Part shown: piece by piece, positions 23,884 to 35,785 of the stretch | How the letters are laid out: every line of letters begins with the position of its first letter | Position numbering within the stretch: position 1 is the first letter of the stretch | DNA from: Desmodus rotundus | Lineage: Eukaryota > Chordata > Mammalia > Chiroptera > Phyllostomidae | NCBI RefSeq assembly: GCF_022682495.2 | Contig: NC_071387.1 | Span: forward strand, 148,164,347-148,228,346 | Direction: 5' to 3' | DNA: 64,000 nucleotides | Made by a program: the position numbers and the translations under genes | Notes under the pieces: model-generated | The model's database searches: none | What the model saw: the letters and a program-made list of their open reading frames with translations, nothing else | What the model was told of the DNA's origin: nothing

Positions 23884-24626
23884 CAGGAGATGGCAAACTT
23901 TTTTTGTAAAGGGCTAAGTAGTGTTTTAGGCTTTGTGGCCATAAGGTCAACTGCCTTATAGCAAAAAGGATCCACAGGCAATACACTAGTTCCCCTTATC
24001 CGCAATGGATACATTCCAAGACCCTCAGTGGATGCATGAAACCAAGGACTGTACCAAACCCTACATGTGTATGTTTTTCCTATACATATATACCTACGAT
24101 AAAGTGTAAACTACCCTTGCACTTAGGAGCCATTTAAGCAAAATAAGGGTCACTTGAACACAATACAGCAACAATCTGCTTACCAAGGTCTCCTAAGTAA
24201 CCAAAAGACGAGTAGCGTATACAGGGTGGACACGCTAAACAAAGAAATGATTCACATTCCGGGAGGGACAGTGAAAGATTTCATCTCACTACTCAGAATA
24301 GTGTGCAATTTAAAATTTATGAATTGTCCCTTCTCGAATTTTCCATTTAATATCTTCAGACTATTGCTGACTGTGGATAACTGCAGACGAGAGAGAAACT
24401 ACTGTATGTTAAATTAATGCACATGGTTGTTTTCTAAGAAAACTTTGCTTATGGACAATGAAATGTGATTTCCCTATAATTTTCACATCATGAAATAATT
24501 ATTATTCTTCGTTTGACTTTTTTTAAACCATTAAAATTACAAAAACCATTTCTTAGCTCTCAGGCAATCCAAAAACAGGGAGTGGGCAGGATATGGCGAC
24601 CCCTGAGCCATACTTTGCCAACACCT
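23884..24626. mobile_element. hAT-Charlie-type element interrupted by a Tigger
   Basis: The left end (caggagatggcaaacttttt, then tgtaaagggctaagtagtg and ttaggctttgtggccat) and the right end (gagtgggcaggatatggcga, then catactttgccaacacc) are the two ends of a common mammalian hAT family. Removing the Tigger at 23987-24404 joins them. The 8-bp flanking duplication is not clean. Confidence 0.7.
23987..24404. mobile_element. Tigger-type (MER2/MER44-like) DNA transposon remnant
   Basis: It starts gttccccttatccgcaatgg and includes acattccaagaccctcagtg. It ends with cagacgagagagaaactact next to TA. These are the ends of a mammalian pogo/Tigger family. It carries no transposase and sits inside a hAT element. 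Confidence 0.75.
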
Positions 24627-25658
24627 ACCCTAATCCAAAAGACATTACCAATACCTGTGATACATAAGGTAGACATTCTGCTTATGTTTCACATCACTCT
24701 ATCCTTAATATCTCTCCCAGCACCAGGAATAGTCTGCTCACTTCCACCTCCAAGCCTCTGCTCTTAATATTCCTGTAATACACTTTCTTCTTTACCTTTT
24801 TAACTTGTTGTCCTCCAAGTCTCACCAGGAATTTTAGTTGCTCAAAGAGGCCTCCTTAGTTATACCATATCAATTTGCCATCTTGAGAACGCCTGGTGAA
24901 TAAATGTATCACTCATTGTAGTAGGCATTCATATTGCATTTACAATTATAATATTATGTAATACCTTACAACAGTATAATGTTACTGCCTCAGAAAGTTT
25001 TGGGGTTTTTTTACCTAAACTGTTAATATTCCTAAAGTACACAGACCCTATATTTCCTTTCTATCCCAGGTAGCAATTAGCACACTGTGAAAAGTTGAGG
25101 TAGATTCTTAAATTTTTAAACTTGGTATCACAAAAAGTGATTCGAACAGCCTCTTTGGATAAATAAGTTTAAAAAACAAAATCTTAGAAGAAGGGGATCT
25201 TCTTAACTGAGGAAATCTTGTTAATACTCTAACAACCTAAGTATATCCAATCACAACTTTTAAGTCCTGGAAACACTAAAAATATATTCTGAATTATAGC
25301 CTACAGCACTAATTAAAAGTTTAGAAAACAGAGGCTTTTTAAAAAAAGTCTAATTTTAAAGCAACTATAATTTTTGTATCATGTCTCCAAGTCTTTTACA
25401 TAATATGTTTTGATAAAGTTGTAATTGGTAATGTACAACTGTTGCCTGCTTTTCATCTACATCTTGGTCATTTTGTCATGTTACGTTACCACAAGGTCTA
25501 CATGAAAATCATTTTCTTCATGGTGGAAGTTCAAGTAAGGAAGCATATCATAATTTATATAAACACATCCCTGTTAATGGACATCTAATTTACATAAACA
25601 CTTCCCTGTTAGTGGACAGTCTCACTGTTTCAGAGTTTCACTATTAGAATTAGTGCTT
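24627..25658. other. Intron 2, nothing recognised
   Basis: AT-rich intronic sequence. A partial tandem similarity occurs between atttatataaacacatccctg and atttacataaacacttccctg near 25553-25611. Otherwise nothing identified. Confidence 0.4.
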
Positions 25659-25675
25659 AAAAAACTGTAAGGACA

Positions 25676-26036
25676 TTGGGGTGCATAGGTTCTTTTGGAT
25701 TGGTGTCATTATACTTAGTGAAATAAGCCAGATGGTGAGGGACAAATACCATGATCTCACCTTTAACTGGAACATAATCAACAAAACAAAAAAGCAAACA
25801 AATATAACCAGAGACATTGAAATTAAGAACAATCTAACAATAGCCGGGGGGGGGGGGGGCGCGGGGTGCAGTGGAGAGAAGGGTTTTCAGGAACTACTAT
25901 AAAGGACACATGGACAAAACCAAGGGGGAGGGTGGAAGCAAAGAAGGGAGGTGGGTTTGGCTGGGGTGGGGAGGAGAAGTGGGGAGAAAATGCAGACAAC
26001 TGTAATTGAACAACAATAAAGTAATTTATTTAAAAA
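25676..26036 (+). mobile_element. Young 5'-inverted L1 insertion
   Basis: Bases 25676-25708 (attggggtgcataggttctt, etc.) are L1 ORF2 in antisense, matching the antisense L1 at 28559-28590. From about 25709 (attatacttagtgaaataag) the L1 runs in sense through the 3' UTR to a poly(A) tail. That is the layout of an L1 5' inversion. The flanks are an identical 17-bp duplication, aaaaaactgtaaggaca, at 25659-25675 and 26037-26053. A 14-base G run lies at 25846-25859. The perfect duplication suggests a recent insertion. Confidence 0.92.
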
Positions 26037-26053
26037 AAAAAACTGTAAGGACA

Positions 26054-26265
26054 GATAACAGACCAGTGATTGTCGGGGCAGGGCAAGGAGGTGGTGCTAG
26101 AAGAGGGACTGACTGCAAAGGGGAATGAAGGAAGCTTTTGTTCTATCTTAATTGTAGTGGTAGTTAAATTACAGTATATAACTATCAAAAGTTACAGAAC
26201 TATGTACTAAAAAATGTGGATTTTATTGTACATAAATTATACTCTATAAACAAATGACTAAAAAG
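26054..26265 (+). mobile_element. Old L1 3' UTR remnant
   Basis: The sequence from gaccagtgattgtcggggca to ctctataaacaaatgac follows the old L1M 3' UTR pattern (gattagtggttgcc-like start, gtggtagttaaatta, gtacataaattatac). It is diverged and non-coding. Confidence 0.55.
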
Positions 26266-26573
26266 TTAATGCCTCCCTTAAAACAGAATCACAAATGTGT
26301 AATAACACACATTTTTAATTCACTTTCAAAGGGAATATAAAATATTTCAGAAGTTCCACTTTTATAGTATTCTAAGACTGGAATCAATCTTTGAATTTTG
26401 ATTTATATTACCTTTACACCTAGTTATATAGAACATTTTTCCATGTCTGCTCACAAACTTTATTTTCTTTCATGACATGTCTCTTTATATTCCAGTTTCT
26501 GGGATTTGTGTGACTTACTATATACAAATAATTTTTTAAATGATAAACAGTTGTCTTCTATATTTACTGTATA

Positions 26574-27951
26574 CAGGTATACCTTGGAGATATTGCAGGT
26601 TCAGTTCCAGACCACTGCAATAAAGCAAATACCATAATAAAGCGAGACACATGATTTTGGGGGGTTCCTAGTGAATATAAAAATTATGTTTACACTATAT
26701 TAAGTTGTCTATTAAGTATGCAATACCATCATGTCTATAAAAACAATGTACATACCTTAATTTAAAAATACATTCTTGCTAAAAAATAATGCTAACCATC
26801 ATCTGAGCCATCAGCAAGACGTAATCTTTTTGCTGGCAGAGGGTCTTTGCCTTGATGTTGATGGCTGCTAATTAATAAGGGTGGTAGGTGCTGAAGGCTG
26901 GAGTGGCTGTGGCAGTTTTTTAAAATAAAGACAACAGGCATTGACTTCTCTCCAGCTGTTAAAGTCCTAGATGGCATCTTCTTCCAATGTAAGGCTGTTT
27001 TGTCTACACTGAAAATCTGTTGTTTAGAGTAGTGACCTTCATCATCTTAGCTAGGTCTTCTGGATAACTTGCTGCATCTTCTACATGAGCACTTGGCTGG
27101 TTCACCTTGCGCTTTATGTTATGGAAACAGTTTCTTTCCTTAAACCTATGAATCAACCTCAGGTAACTTCAAACTTTTCTTCCTCAGTTTCCTCACCTCT
27201 CTCTCCCTTCAATTAAAGAGAGTTAAGGCCTTGCTCTAGATTAAGCTGTGGCTTGAGGGAGCATTGTGGCTGGTGTGATCTTTTAACCAGACCACTGAAA
27301 CTTTCTCCATATCAGCAATTTAGGATGTTTCGCTTTATCATTTGTGTTCACTGGAGTATAACCTTCCATTTCCTTCAAGAACTTTTCTTTTGCACTCATA
27401 ACCTGGCTAACTGGTACAAGAGATCTGGCTTTTGGCTAGAAATCTAGCATGCCTTCCACACTAAGCTTGATCATTTCTAGCTTCTGATTTAAAGTGAGGG
27501 ACTTGTGACTGTTCTTTCACTAGAACACTTACAGCCATTAGAGGGTTATTAGCTGGCCTAATTTCAATATTATTGTGTCTCAGGGAATAAATTGGGAGGC
27601 TTGAGGAGAGGGAAACAGATAATGGAACAACCAGTTGGTGGAATAGTCAGAACACAGAAAACATTTACAGTTTAAATTCATCATCACATGGGCATGGTTT
27701 GTGGTACTCTAAAACAATGATAACAGTAATATCAAAAATTACTGATCACAGATCACCATAACAAATAATGAAAAACTTTGAAACACTAAATTATCAAAAT
27801 ATGACACAGGAATACAAAGTGAGCAAATGCTGTTGGAAAAATGGCACCAACAGACTTGTTCAATACAGGGTTGCCACAAACCTTCAATTGGTAAAAAACA
27901 CAGTATCTGCAAAGTGCAATAAAGTGAAATGCAATAGAACAAGATATGGCT
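26574..27951 (-). mobile_element. Tigger1 DNA transposon, internally deleted
   Basis: The left end is caggtataccttggagatat next to TA, and the right end is gcaatagaacaagatatggc next to TA. The sequence in between follows mammalian Tigger1 closely in antisense, including gtcctagatggcatcttctt and ttgcctcagtt-like blocks. The full element is about 2.4 kb, and this copy is 1.4 kb because a central block of the transposase is missing (the junction is near 26938, after gacaacaggca). The remaining frames are broken. Confidence 0.9.
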
Positions 27952-28063
27952 ACATATTTTTGCTTTATCATTTATTTCATTCAAGAGCTTTAGCAATGCT
28001 CTAAGTATTAAATGCAAGTTTTTGTGAAAAATATAACAAGCTGAATTTAAAAACTGAGTGACT

Positions 28064-31000
28064 TTTTTTTTATTTTTAAATTTTTATTCAGTTACAATTG
28101 TCTGCATTTTCTCCCCATCCCTCCACCCCATCCCAGCCAGTCCCACCTCCCTCCCCCAGTTCCACCCTCCCCCTTGAGTTTGTCCTTGTGTCCTTTATAG
28201 TAGCTCCTATAGACCCTCTACCCACTATCCCCTCCCTACTCCCCTCTGGCTATTGTTACAATGTTCTTAATTTCAATGTCTCTGGTTATACTTTGTTTGC
28301 TTTTTTCTTTTGTTGATTATGTTCCAGTTAAAGGTGAGATCATATGGTATTTGTCCCTCATCGCCTGGCTTATTTCACTTAGCATAATGCTCTCCAGTTC
28401 CACCCATGCTGTGGCAAAGGGTATAAGCTCCTTCTTTCTCTCTGCTGCGTAGAATTCCATTGTGTAAATGAACCATAATTTTTTGATCCACTCATTTGCT
28501 GATGGGCACTTAGGTTGCTTCCAGTACTTGGCTATTATAAACTGTGCTGCTATGAACATTGGGGTGCATAGGTTCTTTTGGATTGGTGTTTCAGGATTCT
28601 TAGGGTATAATCCCAGCAGCGGAATTGCTGGGTCGAAGGGCAGTTCCATTTTTAGTTTTCTGAGGAAATTCCATACTGTTTTCCACAGTGGCCTCAGCAG
28701 TCTGCATTCCCACCAACTATGTACTAGGGTTCCCTTTTCTCCACATCCTAACATTTGTTTGTTGATTTGTTTATGATGGCCACCAACCGGTGTGAGATGG
28801 TACCTCACTGTGGTTTTAATTTGCATCTCTCTGATGGCTAGTGATGCTGAGCATCCTTTCATATGTCTCTGGGCCCTCCGTATGTCTTCCTTGGAGAAGT
28901 GTCTGTTCAAGTCCTTTGCCCATTTTTCAATTCAGTTATCTTCCTGGAGTAGAATTATATGAGTTCTTTATATATTTTGGAGATCAGGCCCTTGTCTCAG
29001 GTATCATTAGCAAATATGTTTTCCCATACTATTGGTTCCCTTTGTATTTTAGTGCTGTTTTCTTTAGCCCTGCAGAAGCTTTTTATTTTGATGAGATCCC
29101 ATTTGTTTATTCTTTCCTTTATGTCCCTTGCTTTAGGGGACGTGTCTGTGAGGATGTTGCTGCGTGGAATGTCTGAGATCTTCCTGCCAATGTTTTCCTC
29201 TAGGACTTTTATGGTGTTATGACTTATATATATATATATTTTTTTTTTAATGTATTTATTGATTATGCTATTACAGTTGTCCCATTTCCGCCCCCCCTTC
29301 ACTCCATCCTGCCCACCCCCTCCCTCCCACATTCCCCCCTATAGTTCATGTCCATGGGTCATACATATAAGTTCTTTGGCTTCTAAATTTCCTACACTAT
29401 TCTTACCTTCCCCCTGTCTATTTTCCACCTATCATTTATGCTACTTATTCTCTATACCTTTCCCCCGCTCTCTCCCTTCCACTCCCCTGTTGATAACCCT
29501 CCATGTGAGCTCCATTTCTGTGGTTCTGTTCCTGTTCTAGTTTGCTTAGTTTGCTTTTGTTTTTGTTTTAGGTGTGGTTGCTAATAACTGTGAGTTTGCT
29601 GTCATTCTTACTGTTCCTATTTTTGATCTTCTTTTTCTTAGGTAAGTCCCTTTAACATTTCATATAATAAGGGCTTGCTGTTGATGAATTCCTTTAACTT
29701 GACCTTATCTGAGAAGCACTTTATCTGCCCTTCCATTCTAAATGAAAGCTTTGCTGGATAGAGTAGTCTTGGATGTAGGTCCTTGCCTTTCATGACTTGG
29801 AATACTTCTTTCCAGCCCCTTCTTGCCTGTAAGATCTCTTTGGAGAAATCAGCTGACAGTCTTATGGGAAGTCCTTTGTAGGTAACTGTGTCCTTTTCTC
29901 TTGCTGCTTCTAAGATTCTCTCCTTCTGTTTAATACTGGGTAATGTAATTATGATGTGCCTTGGTGTGTTCATCCTTGGGTCCAGCTTCTTTGGGACTCT
30001 CTGAGCTTCCTGGACTTCCTGGAAGTCTATTTTCTTTGCCAGACTGGGGAATTTCTCCTTCATTATTTTTTCAAATAAGTTTTTCATTCCTTGCTCTTCC
30101 TCTTCTCCTTCTGGCACCCCTATGATTCAGATGTTGGAACGTTTAAAATTGTCCCAGGGGTTCCTAAGCCTCTCCTCATTTTTCTGAATTTTTTTTTTCA
30201 TTCTTTTCTGGTTGGATGTTTTTCTTCCTTCTGGTCCACACCGTTGATTTGAGTCCCAGTTTCCTTCACATCACTATTGGTTCCCTGTACATTCTCCTTT
30301 GTTTCTCTTAGCATAGCCTTCATTTTTTCATGTAGTTTTCAACCAAATTCAACCAATTCTGTGAGCTTCTTGATTACCAGTGTTTTGAAATGTGCATCTG
30401 ATAGGTTGGCTATCTGTTCCCTTAGTTGAATTATTTCTGGAGCTTTGAAGTGTTCTGCCATTTGGGCCATTTTTTTTTGGTGTTGGCACGCCTGTTACTT
30501 AAAGGGGCAGAGCTTTAGGTGTTCCCCGGGGTGGGGTAACGCTGGTCGCTGCGCTGTGATGCTGTACGTGGGGAGGGGCCGAGAGGAAGTAATGGCGCCC
30601 ACTCCACTCTCTGCCGGATTTCAGTCACTCCCTCTGCCACCTACAATCAAATTGGGCCCCTCTGGTGCTGGTTCCCAAGTGGGTGGGCTTGTGCACGCCC
30701 TAGGCCCCGGTGGGTCTCTCCAACGACCTCTCCTGTGGGGCTGGGAGTTTCTCCTGCTTCCGCCCCAACCCCTACGGGTGTTTTCACTCAGAGGTTTGAG
30801 GCTTTATTTCACCGTGCTGGAGCCCTGGGTTACATGGTCTGCTTCGCTCCCCACCGTTCGTCCTGGTTTATCTGTGTGCGAATGTAGGGCCACAGGGTTT
30901 GCTAGTGGTCAGACTGCCTGCCCCGTTCATCCCACACTCCGAGAGTCTCACTCCCGCCACGGCAACGCGTGTCCTCTCCGCCCCTCCTACCAGTCTGGAT

Positions 31001-31789
31001 GAATGTTTATCTCCTTGGTGTCGGACTTCCTTGCCATTCAATTTTCTGTCAGTTCTGGTTGTGCGAGGAGGCACAGTGTGTCTACCTATGCGGCCATCTT
31101 GGTTCTTCCGGTGTTACGACTTATACTTAAGTCTTTTACCCATCTTGAGTTTATTTTTGTGTATGGTGTAAGTTGGTGATCGAGTTTCATTTTTTTGCAC
31201 GTAGCTGTCCAGATCTCCCAACACCATTTGTTGAAGAGGCTATTTTTGCTCCATTTTATGCTCCTGCCTCCTTTGTCAAATATTAATGGACCATAAAGAC
31301 TCGGGTTTATTTCTGGGTTCTCTGTTCTGTTCTGTTTCATTGGTCTATGTGCCTGTTTTTATGCCAGTACCAGGCTGTTTTGATTACAGTGGCCTTGTAA
31401 TACCGTTTGATGTCAGGTATTGTGATCCCTCCTTTTTTTTTTTTTCCTCAAAATTGCTGCAGCTATTCGGGGTCGTTTATGGTTCCATATAAATTTCTGA
31501 AATGTTTGTTCTGTATCTGTGAAATATGTCATGGGTACTCTAATAGGGATTGCATTGAATCTATAAATCGCTTTGGGTAGTATGGCCAATTTGATGATGT
31601 TAATTCTTCCAATCCATGAGCATAGTACATGCTTCCATTTGTTTGTGTCTTCCTTAATTTCTTTCTTCAGTGATGTGTAGTTTTCTGAGTACAAGTCTTT
31701 TACCTCCTTGGTTAGGTTTATTCCTAGGTACTTTGTTTTTCTTGTTGCTATATCAAATGGGATTTTTTTCCTGATTTCTGTTTCTGATG
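28064..31789 (-). mobile_element. L1 3' fragment carrying a nested HAL1
   Basis: An antisense L1 runs from its poly(A) and 3' UTR at 28064 into ORF2. Minus-strand translation gives the reverse transcriptase C-terminal part, for example [14 protein letters not shown] and [16 protein letters not shown]. It is interrupted at 29229-31109 by a HAL1 and resumes through 31789. Its own target duplication is taaaaactgagtgact at 28048-28063 and taaaaactgagttact at 31790-31805 (15 of 16 match). Without the nested element the L1 piece is about 1.8 kb, so it is 5'-truncated. It has stops and cannot act autonomously. Confidence 0.93.
29229..31109 (-). mobile_element. HAL1 (half-L1, ORF1 only), near full length, nested in L1
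   Basis: On the minus strand the element begins at 31109 with the L1-like 5' start (ggaagaaccaagatggccgc), has a GC-rich 5' UTR of about 1 kb, then ORF1 and a 3' tail ending in poly(A) at 29229. The main ORF1 piece, 29638-30117, covers the RNA-recognition and C-terminal domains (VQEAQRVPKKLDPRMNTP, then RHIIITLPSIKQKERILEAA, then YPAKLSFRMEGQIK). ORF2 is completely absent. Target duplications are ggtgttatgacttata at 29213-29228 and ggtgttacgacttata at 31110-31125 (15 of 16). ORF1 is broken upstream of 30117. Confidence 0.9.
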
Positions 31790-31805
31790 TAAAAACTGAG
31801 TTACT

Positions 31806-32014
31806 ATTTTGTGACTAGTCTATGCTAAGTTACATGCCAAAGGCCAATAAAATCATATTTAATTTTTGCTAGGTAACTTTGTTGATTTAAACTTTTGTTA
31901 AGTAATAACATATACCAACACTTGAAAATTCAACTGAACACTTTCTCTGGTTCCTATGTTTCTTAAAAATAATTCCATAATACAATAATTACACTTTCAA
32001 AAACTTTGTATCTC
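31806..32014. other. Intron 2, short unique segment
   Basis: AT-rich DNA between the L1 and the VES SINE, ending in the left copy of the SINE target duplication (tttgtatctc at 32005-32014). Confidence 0.5.
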
Positions 32015-32260
32015 TGCCCTGGCCAGGTGACTCAGTTCGTTGGAACACTGTCCCATTCACCAAAAGGTTATGGGTTCCACCCCTGGTCAGGGCACATACC
32101 TAGGGTGTGGGTTCTATCCACGGTCAGGGTGCTTACAGGAGGCAGCCAATCAATGTGCTTCTCTCTCACATTGATGTTTGTATCTCCCTTCCTTCCTCTC
32201 TAAAATCAATAAAAACATATCCTCAGGTGAGGATTTAAAAAAAATAAAACTTTTAATAAA
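32015..32260 (+). mobile_element. VES-type bat SINE
   Basis: The 5' part is tRNA-derived, with a box A-like gccaggtgactcagttcgtt and a box B-like gggttccacccctgg at about 32070. It then has gtcagggcacatacctaggg, the second gtcagggtgc block, a pyrimidine run and the ending aaaatcaataaaaacatatc followed by an A-rich tail. These are the landmarks of the VES family found in bats. Flanking tttgtatctc at 32005-32014 and 32261-32270 is the target duplication. It is not a tRNA gene. Confidence 0.93.
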
Positions 32261-32270
32261 TTTGTATCTC

Positions 32271-33151
32271 CACCCCTTAATGTTATTTTGGTCCTCAGAG
32301 TGAGCAAGACAATGAAAATATAACACAGAGTTCAAAAATACTACCAAGCATCTTAGATAAAATTAAGGATATTAAGAAATAAAATTAAATGAATTTACCT
32401 TTAGCTAGAGAAAAAAGGGAAGTATTGCACTATATAATTCTCAATGCCCAATTAAGAAGTTGTTACCTTGGAGAAAAAAATTAAAATTTCTGAAAATGAA
32501 TTCATAATGAATATTTTTATGACTTCCCAAAAGATATTATGTGTTAAATGGACAATTCTTAAAATTCAAGATAATAGACCCTAAGTGTTAATTCAGTTAA
32601 ATTATTGTTGCAGAGGTTAAAATAGTATGATCCAAATATATTAATTTTCATCTATCTAACTTAAATGGTGCTAAGAACGTTTAGAAGGATAAAAAGTAGC
32701 TATATTCATTGGGATGCTTCTGAGATGGCTATTAAGGGAAAGAAATTATGGGAAGTACTCATGCACTAAAGCATGTACTATTCATTAAAAGACCAGAAGT
32801 GCTAATCTTAGTTGGTATAAAGAGACCTATAATATTTTGATAGTAGGCACCTAAAAGATAGGAATTCACATTCAACTATTTAGGGGCATAGCAATGGGGT
32901 CAGGATTTTTTTAAATTAAGCATTCTGAAACAGACTAGTATTTTGAGTAAAAACTATATTGAGCCCCAAGAGTTTCCTGGCTCCAAAGCAGATAGTGTGG
33001 GTTTGATGGAATGTTATCCATCAACCACTTAAATCATAAAAAAATTTCAAGGCATTTATAAATATCTCAATTTGGATGAGATTATGTAGACTCACCAGGT
33101 TTGGAATTAAGTCAGCTTCTAAATCACTCCCAAACAGTAAAGAGAATTAAT
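32271..33151. other. Intron 2, nothing recognised
   Basis: AT-rich intronic DNA without a recognisable gene or repeat. Confidence 0.4.
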
Positions 33152-34488
33152 TCTTTTTTGTTGAATAATTTTTAAGTATTATTTTATTGATGCTATTACA
33201 GTTATCCCATGTTTTTTTCTCCCCTGTATTCCCCTCTGCCCTGCACACCCCTCCCACCCACATTCCCCCCCTTAGTTCATGTCCATGAGTTGTACATTCA
33301 AGTTCTTTGGCTTTTTCATTTCCTATACCATTCTTAACATCCTCTTGTCTATTTTGTACCTACCATTTATACTTATTCCCTGTACCTTGTCCCCCATTCT
33401 CCTCCTATCCCCTTCCCGATGGTAACCTTCCATGTACTCCCCATTTCTGTGATTCTGTTCCTGTTCTAGTTGTTTGCTTAGTTTGTTTTTGCTTTTGTTT
33501 TTTAGGTTTGGTTGGTGGTAGTTGCAAATTTTACTATTTCGCATGACATGAATAGTCATTTTACTATTCGTATTTTTCATCTTCTTCTATTTCTTAGATA
33601 AATCTCTTTAACATTTCATGTAATAAGGGCTTGATGATGAACTTCTTTAACTTGACCTTATCGGGACGCACTTTTATCTGCCCTTCCATCCTAAGCGATA
33701 GCTTTGCTGGATAGAGCAATCTTGGATGTAGGCTCTTGCCTTTCATGACTTGAAATACTTCTTTCCAGCCCCTTCTTGCCTTTAAGATTTCTTTGGAGAA
33801 ATCAGCTGATAGGCTTATGGAAACTCCTTTGTAGGTAATGCTCTCCTTTTCTCTTGCTGTTTTTAAGATTCTCTCCTTCTCTTTAATTTTGGGTAATGTA
33901 ATTATGATGTGCATTGGTGTGTGCTTCCTTGGGTCCAACTTCTTTGGGAATCTCTGAGCTTCCTGGACTTCCTGGAAGTCTATTTTCTTTGCCATATTGG
34001 GGAAGTTCTCCTTCATTATTTTTCCAAATAAGTTTTCAGTATCTTGCTCTTCCTCTATTCCTTCTGTCACCCCTAAGATTTGGATATTGGAATGTTTAAA
34101 GTTGTCCCAGAGGTTCCTAAGCCTCTCCTCATTTTTTTGAATTCTTGTTTCTTCATTCTGTTCTGATTGTTTTTTTCTTCCTCCTGCTCCAAATCATTGA
34201 CTTGAGTCCTGGTTTCCTTCCCTTCACTGTTGATTCACTCCATATTTTTCTTTATTTCACTTTGCATAGCCTTCACTTTTACCTCTATTTTGTGACCATA
34301 CTCAACAATTTCTGTGAGCATCCTGATTGCTAGTGTTTTGAACTCTGCATCTGATTGGTTGGCTGTCTCTTCATCACTTACTTGTTTTTCTGGAGATTTG
34401 ATTGTTCTTTCATGGCCATATTTCTTTGTCTTGGCACACCCATTATGTTGTAAGGAGAGGAGCCTTAGGTATTCGCCAGGGCATAATT
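33152..34488 (-). mobile_element. HAL1, 5'-truncated and older
   Basis: On the minus strand it holds the end of the 5' UTR, ORF1 and the 3' tail with the same ORF1-to-tail junction as the other HAL1 copies. The ORF1 piece 33594-34070 reads EVQEAQRFPKKLDP, then PMHIIITLPKIKEKERILKT. The right end stops inside the 5' UTR near 34488, where the longer copies continue for about 600 bases more. It differs more from the other copies than they do from each other. I could not fix a target duplication. Confidence 0.85.
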
Positions 34489-34671
34489 CGTCTTTTTAAT
34501 GAAACAAAACTATCCTCATAAGGGCAGTAAAATATTTAACAAATATAAAGTGTTTGTTATAAATTAGTATTTCTAACAACATCAATTCAATAGATTCCAC
34601 TGTCTGGAAAATCTTCACATAGTTCAAGTTTTGTGTTTGTGTTTTTTCAATATAAGTCAAATAAAGTTGTG

Positions 34672-34785
34672 CTTCTCAAACTTTAGTGTGCAAAATCACC
34701 AGAGGATCACAATAAAATGAAGATCTGACTCAGCTGACCTAGGGGTGGCTCCAAGTGGTACCTCTGCTGCCGGCCTTTGCTATTT
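34672..34785 (+). repeat. MER5A-like hAT remnant
   Basis: The stretch gcttctcaaactttagtgtg, followed by aaatcaccagaggatcac and ctgactcagctgacctaggg, matches the pattern of MER5A. It is short and diverged. Confidence 0.6.
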
Positions 34786-35007
34786 TAGAAGCAAGGAAAT
34801 AGAGGAGAAATCTTTTTGTTTGTTTGCTATACAGCAGATCCACAAGTAATGTCATTTTATTTAGTGTTGTTTAGTTATAACATTGATGAGATGTCACAGG
34901 AACTTAACTGTTGTATATTACAATTAGCCTATGGTAAAATTGGTTTCATTATACATCCTTTCACTTAGAGTCACTTGGACAACATTTAGTGAGGACTTAC
35001 TGTATAG

Positions 35008-35305
35008 ATACTGTATTTTGCCCTGTATAACACGCTCCCGTGTATAATGCTCTTTTGTTTTAATTGTTCGATTTTTTATTTATTTATACTTAGAAACAAA
35101 ACCGATTTCATATTCCAGGGTATTATTTTGCATACAGATATCATTACTGCTTTCTAGAGTTACACTTTTAATGCATAATTATAAATAAAAGAATTAAAAA
35201 CATTTATATAGGTTGGAATTAATACTACCCATGTGTATTGTACATCCTTATTTTTCCCTCAAAAATTTGGCAAAAAAGCACATTACAGACTGAAAAATAT
35301 GGTAT
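35008..35305. mobile_element. Unassigned miniature DNA transposon with inverted ends
   Basis: It starts tactgtattttgccctgtat and ends gactgaaaaatatggta, imperfect inverted repeats next to TA-like flanks, about 300 bp apart. The interior is AT-rich with no coding potential. The gtataacacgctcccgtgta block near the left end resembles end sequences of mammalian non-autonomous elements, but I cannot name the family. Confidence 0.5.
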
Positions 35306-35785
35306 TTGCCATATAGCTAAGATATCTAATAGCTATATCAAGTGATATGAATTATAAGTTCAAAAGGAGAATCAGGCCACAGCCCTATTTTACACCATAC
35401 AGAAATACAACTTCACTATTCCTCTTTAAACACTGATATGCCATAGCAAAAATAGGGTTTGCTATTTTTACAACTAGTTTTACAACTACATTGCACAGTT
35501 GATCCACAGAAAACTTCCTGTCTACGTAGGAACGGTTATCAGTAAATCTTGACCCCACTGCTATGCACTGCAACTACCACAGTTGAACATGAATTCCTAT
35601 CTTTTATGTGCCTGCTATCAAAAAATTATAGGGCTCTTTAAAATTACAGCAACTAAGATTAGCACTTCAGGTCTTTTAACGAATGCTACTGATGCCTATT
35701 CCTAAAAGCTTTCTTGTTTAAGTCAAATCTAAGTAAGTGATTCACAGTTGAATTTTTAAAAATTAGTTTGTAAAATATAATTGAA

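Noticed and set aside
28317..28910. 197-residue minus-strand frame as a host gene
   Set aside because: It is the C-terminal part of L1 ORF2 reverse transcriptase in a truncated L1.
30445..31002. 185-residue plus-strand frame
   Set aside because: It is antisense to the GC-rich 5' UTR of the HAL1 copy. Similar frames appear opposite the 5' UTRs of the other HAL1 copies.
32015..32100. tRNA gene
   Set aside because: The tRNA-like boxes belong to the head of a VES SINE, with an A-rich tail and target duplication.
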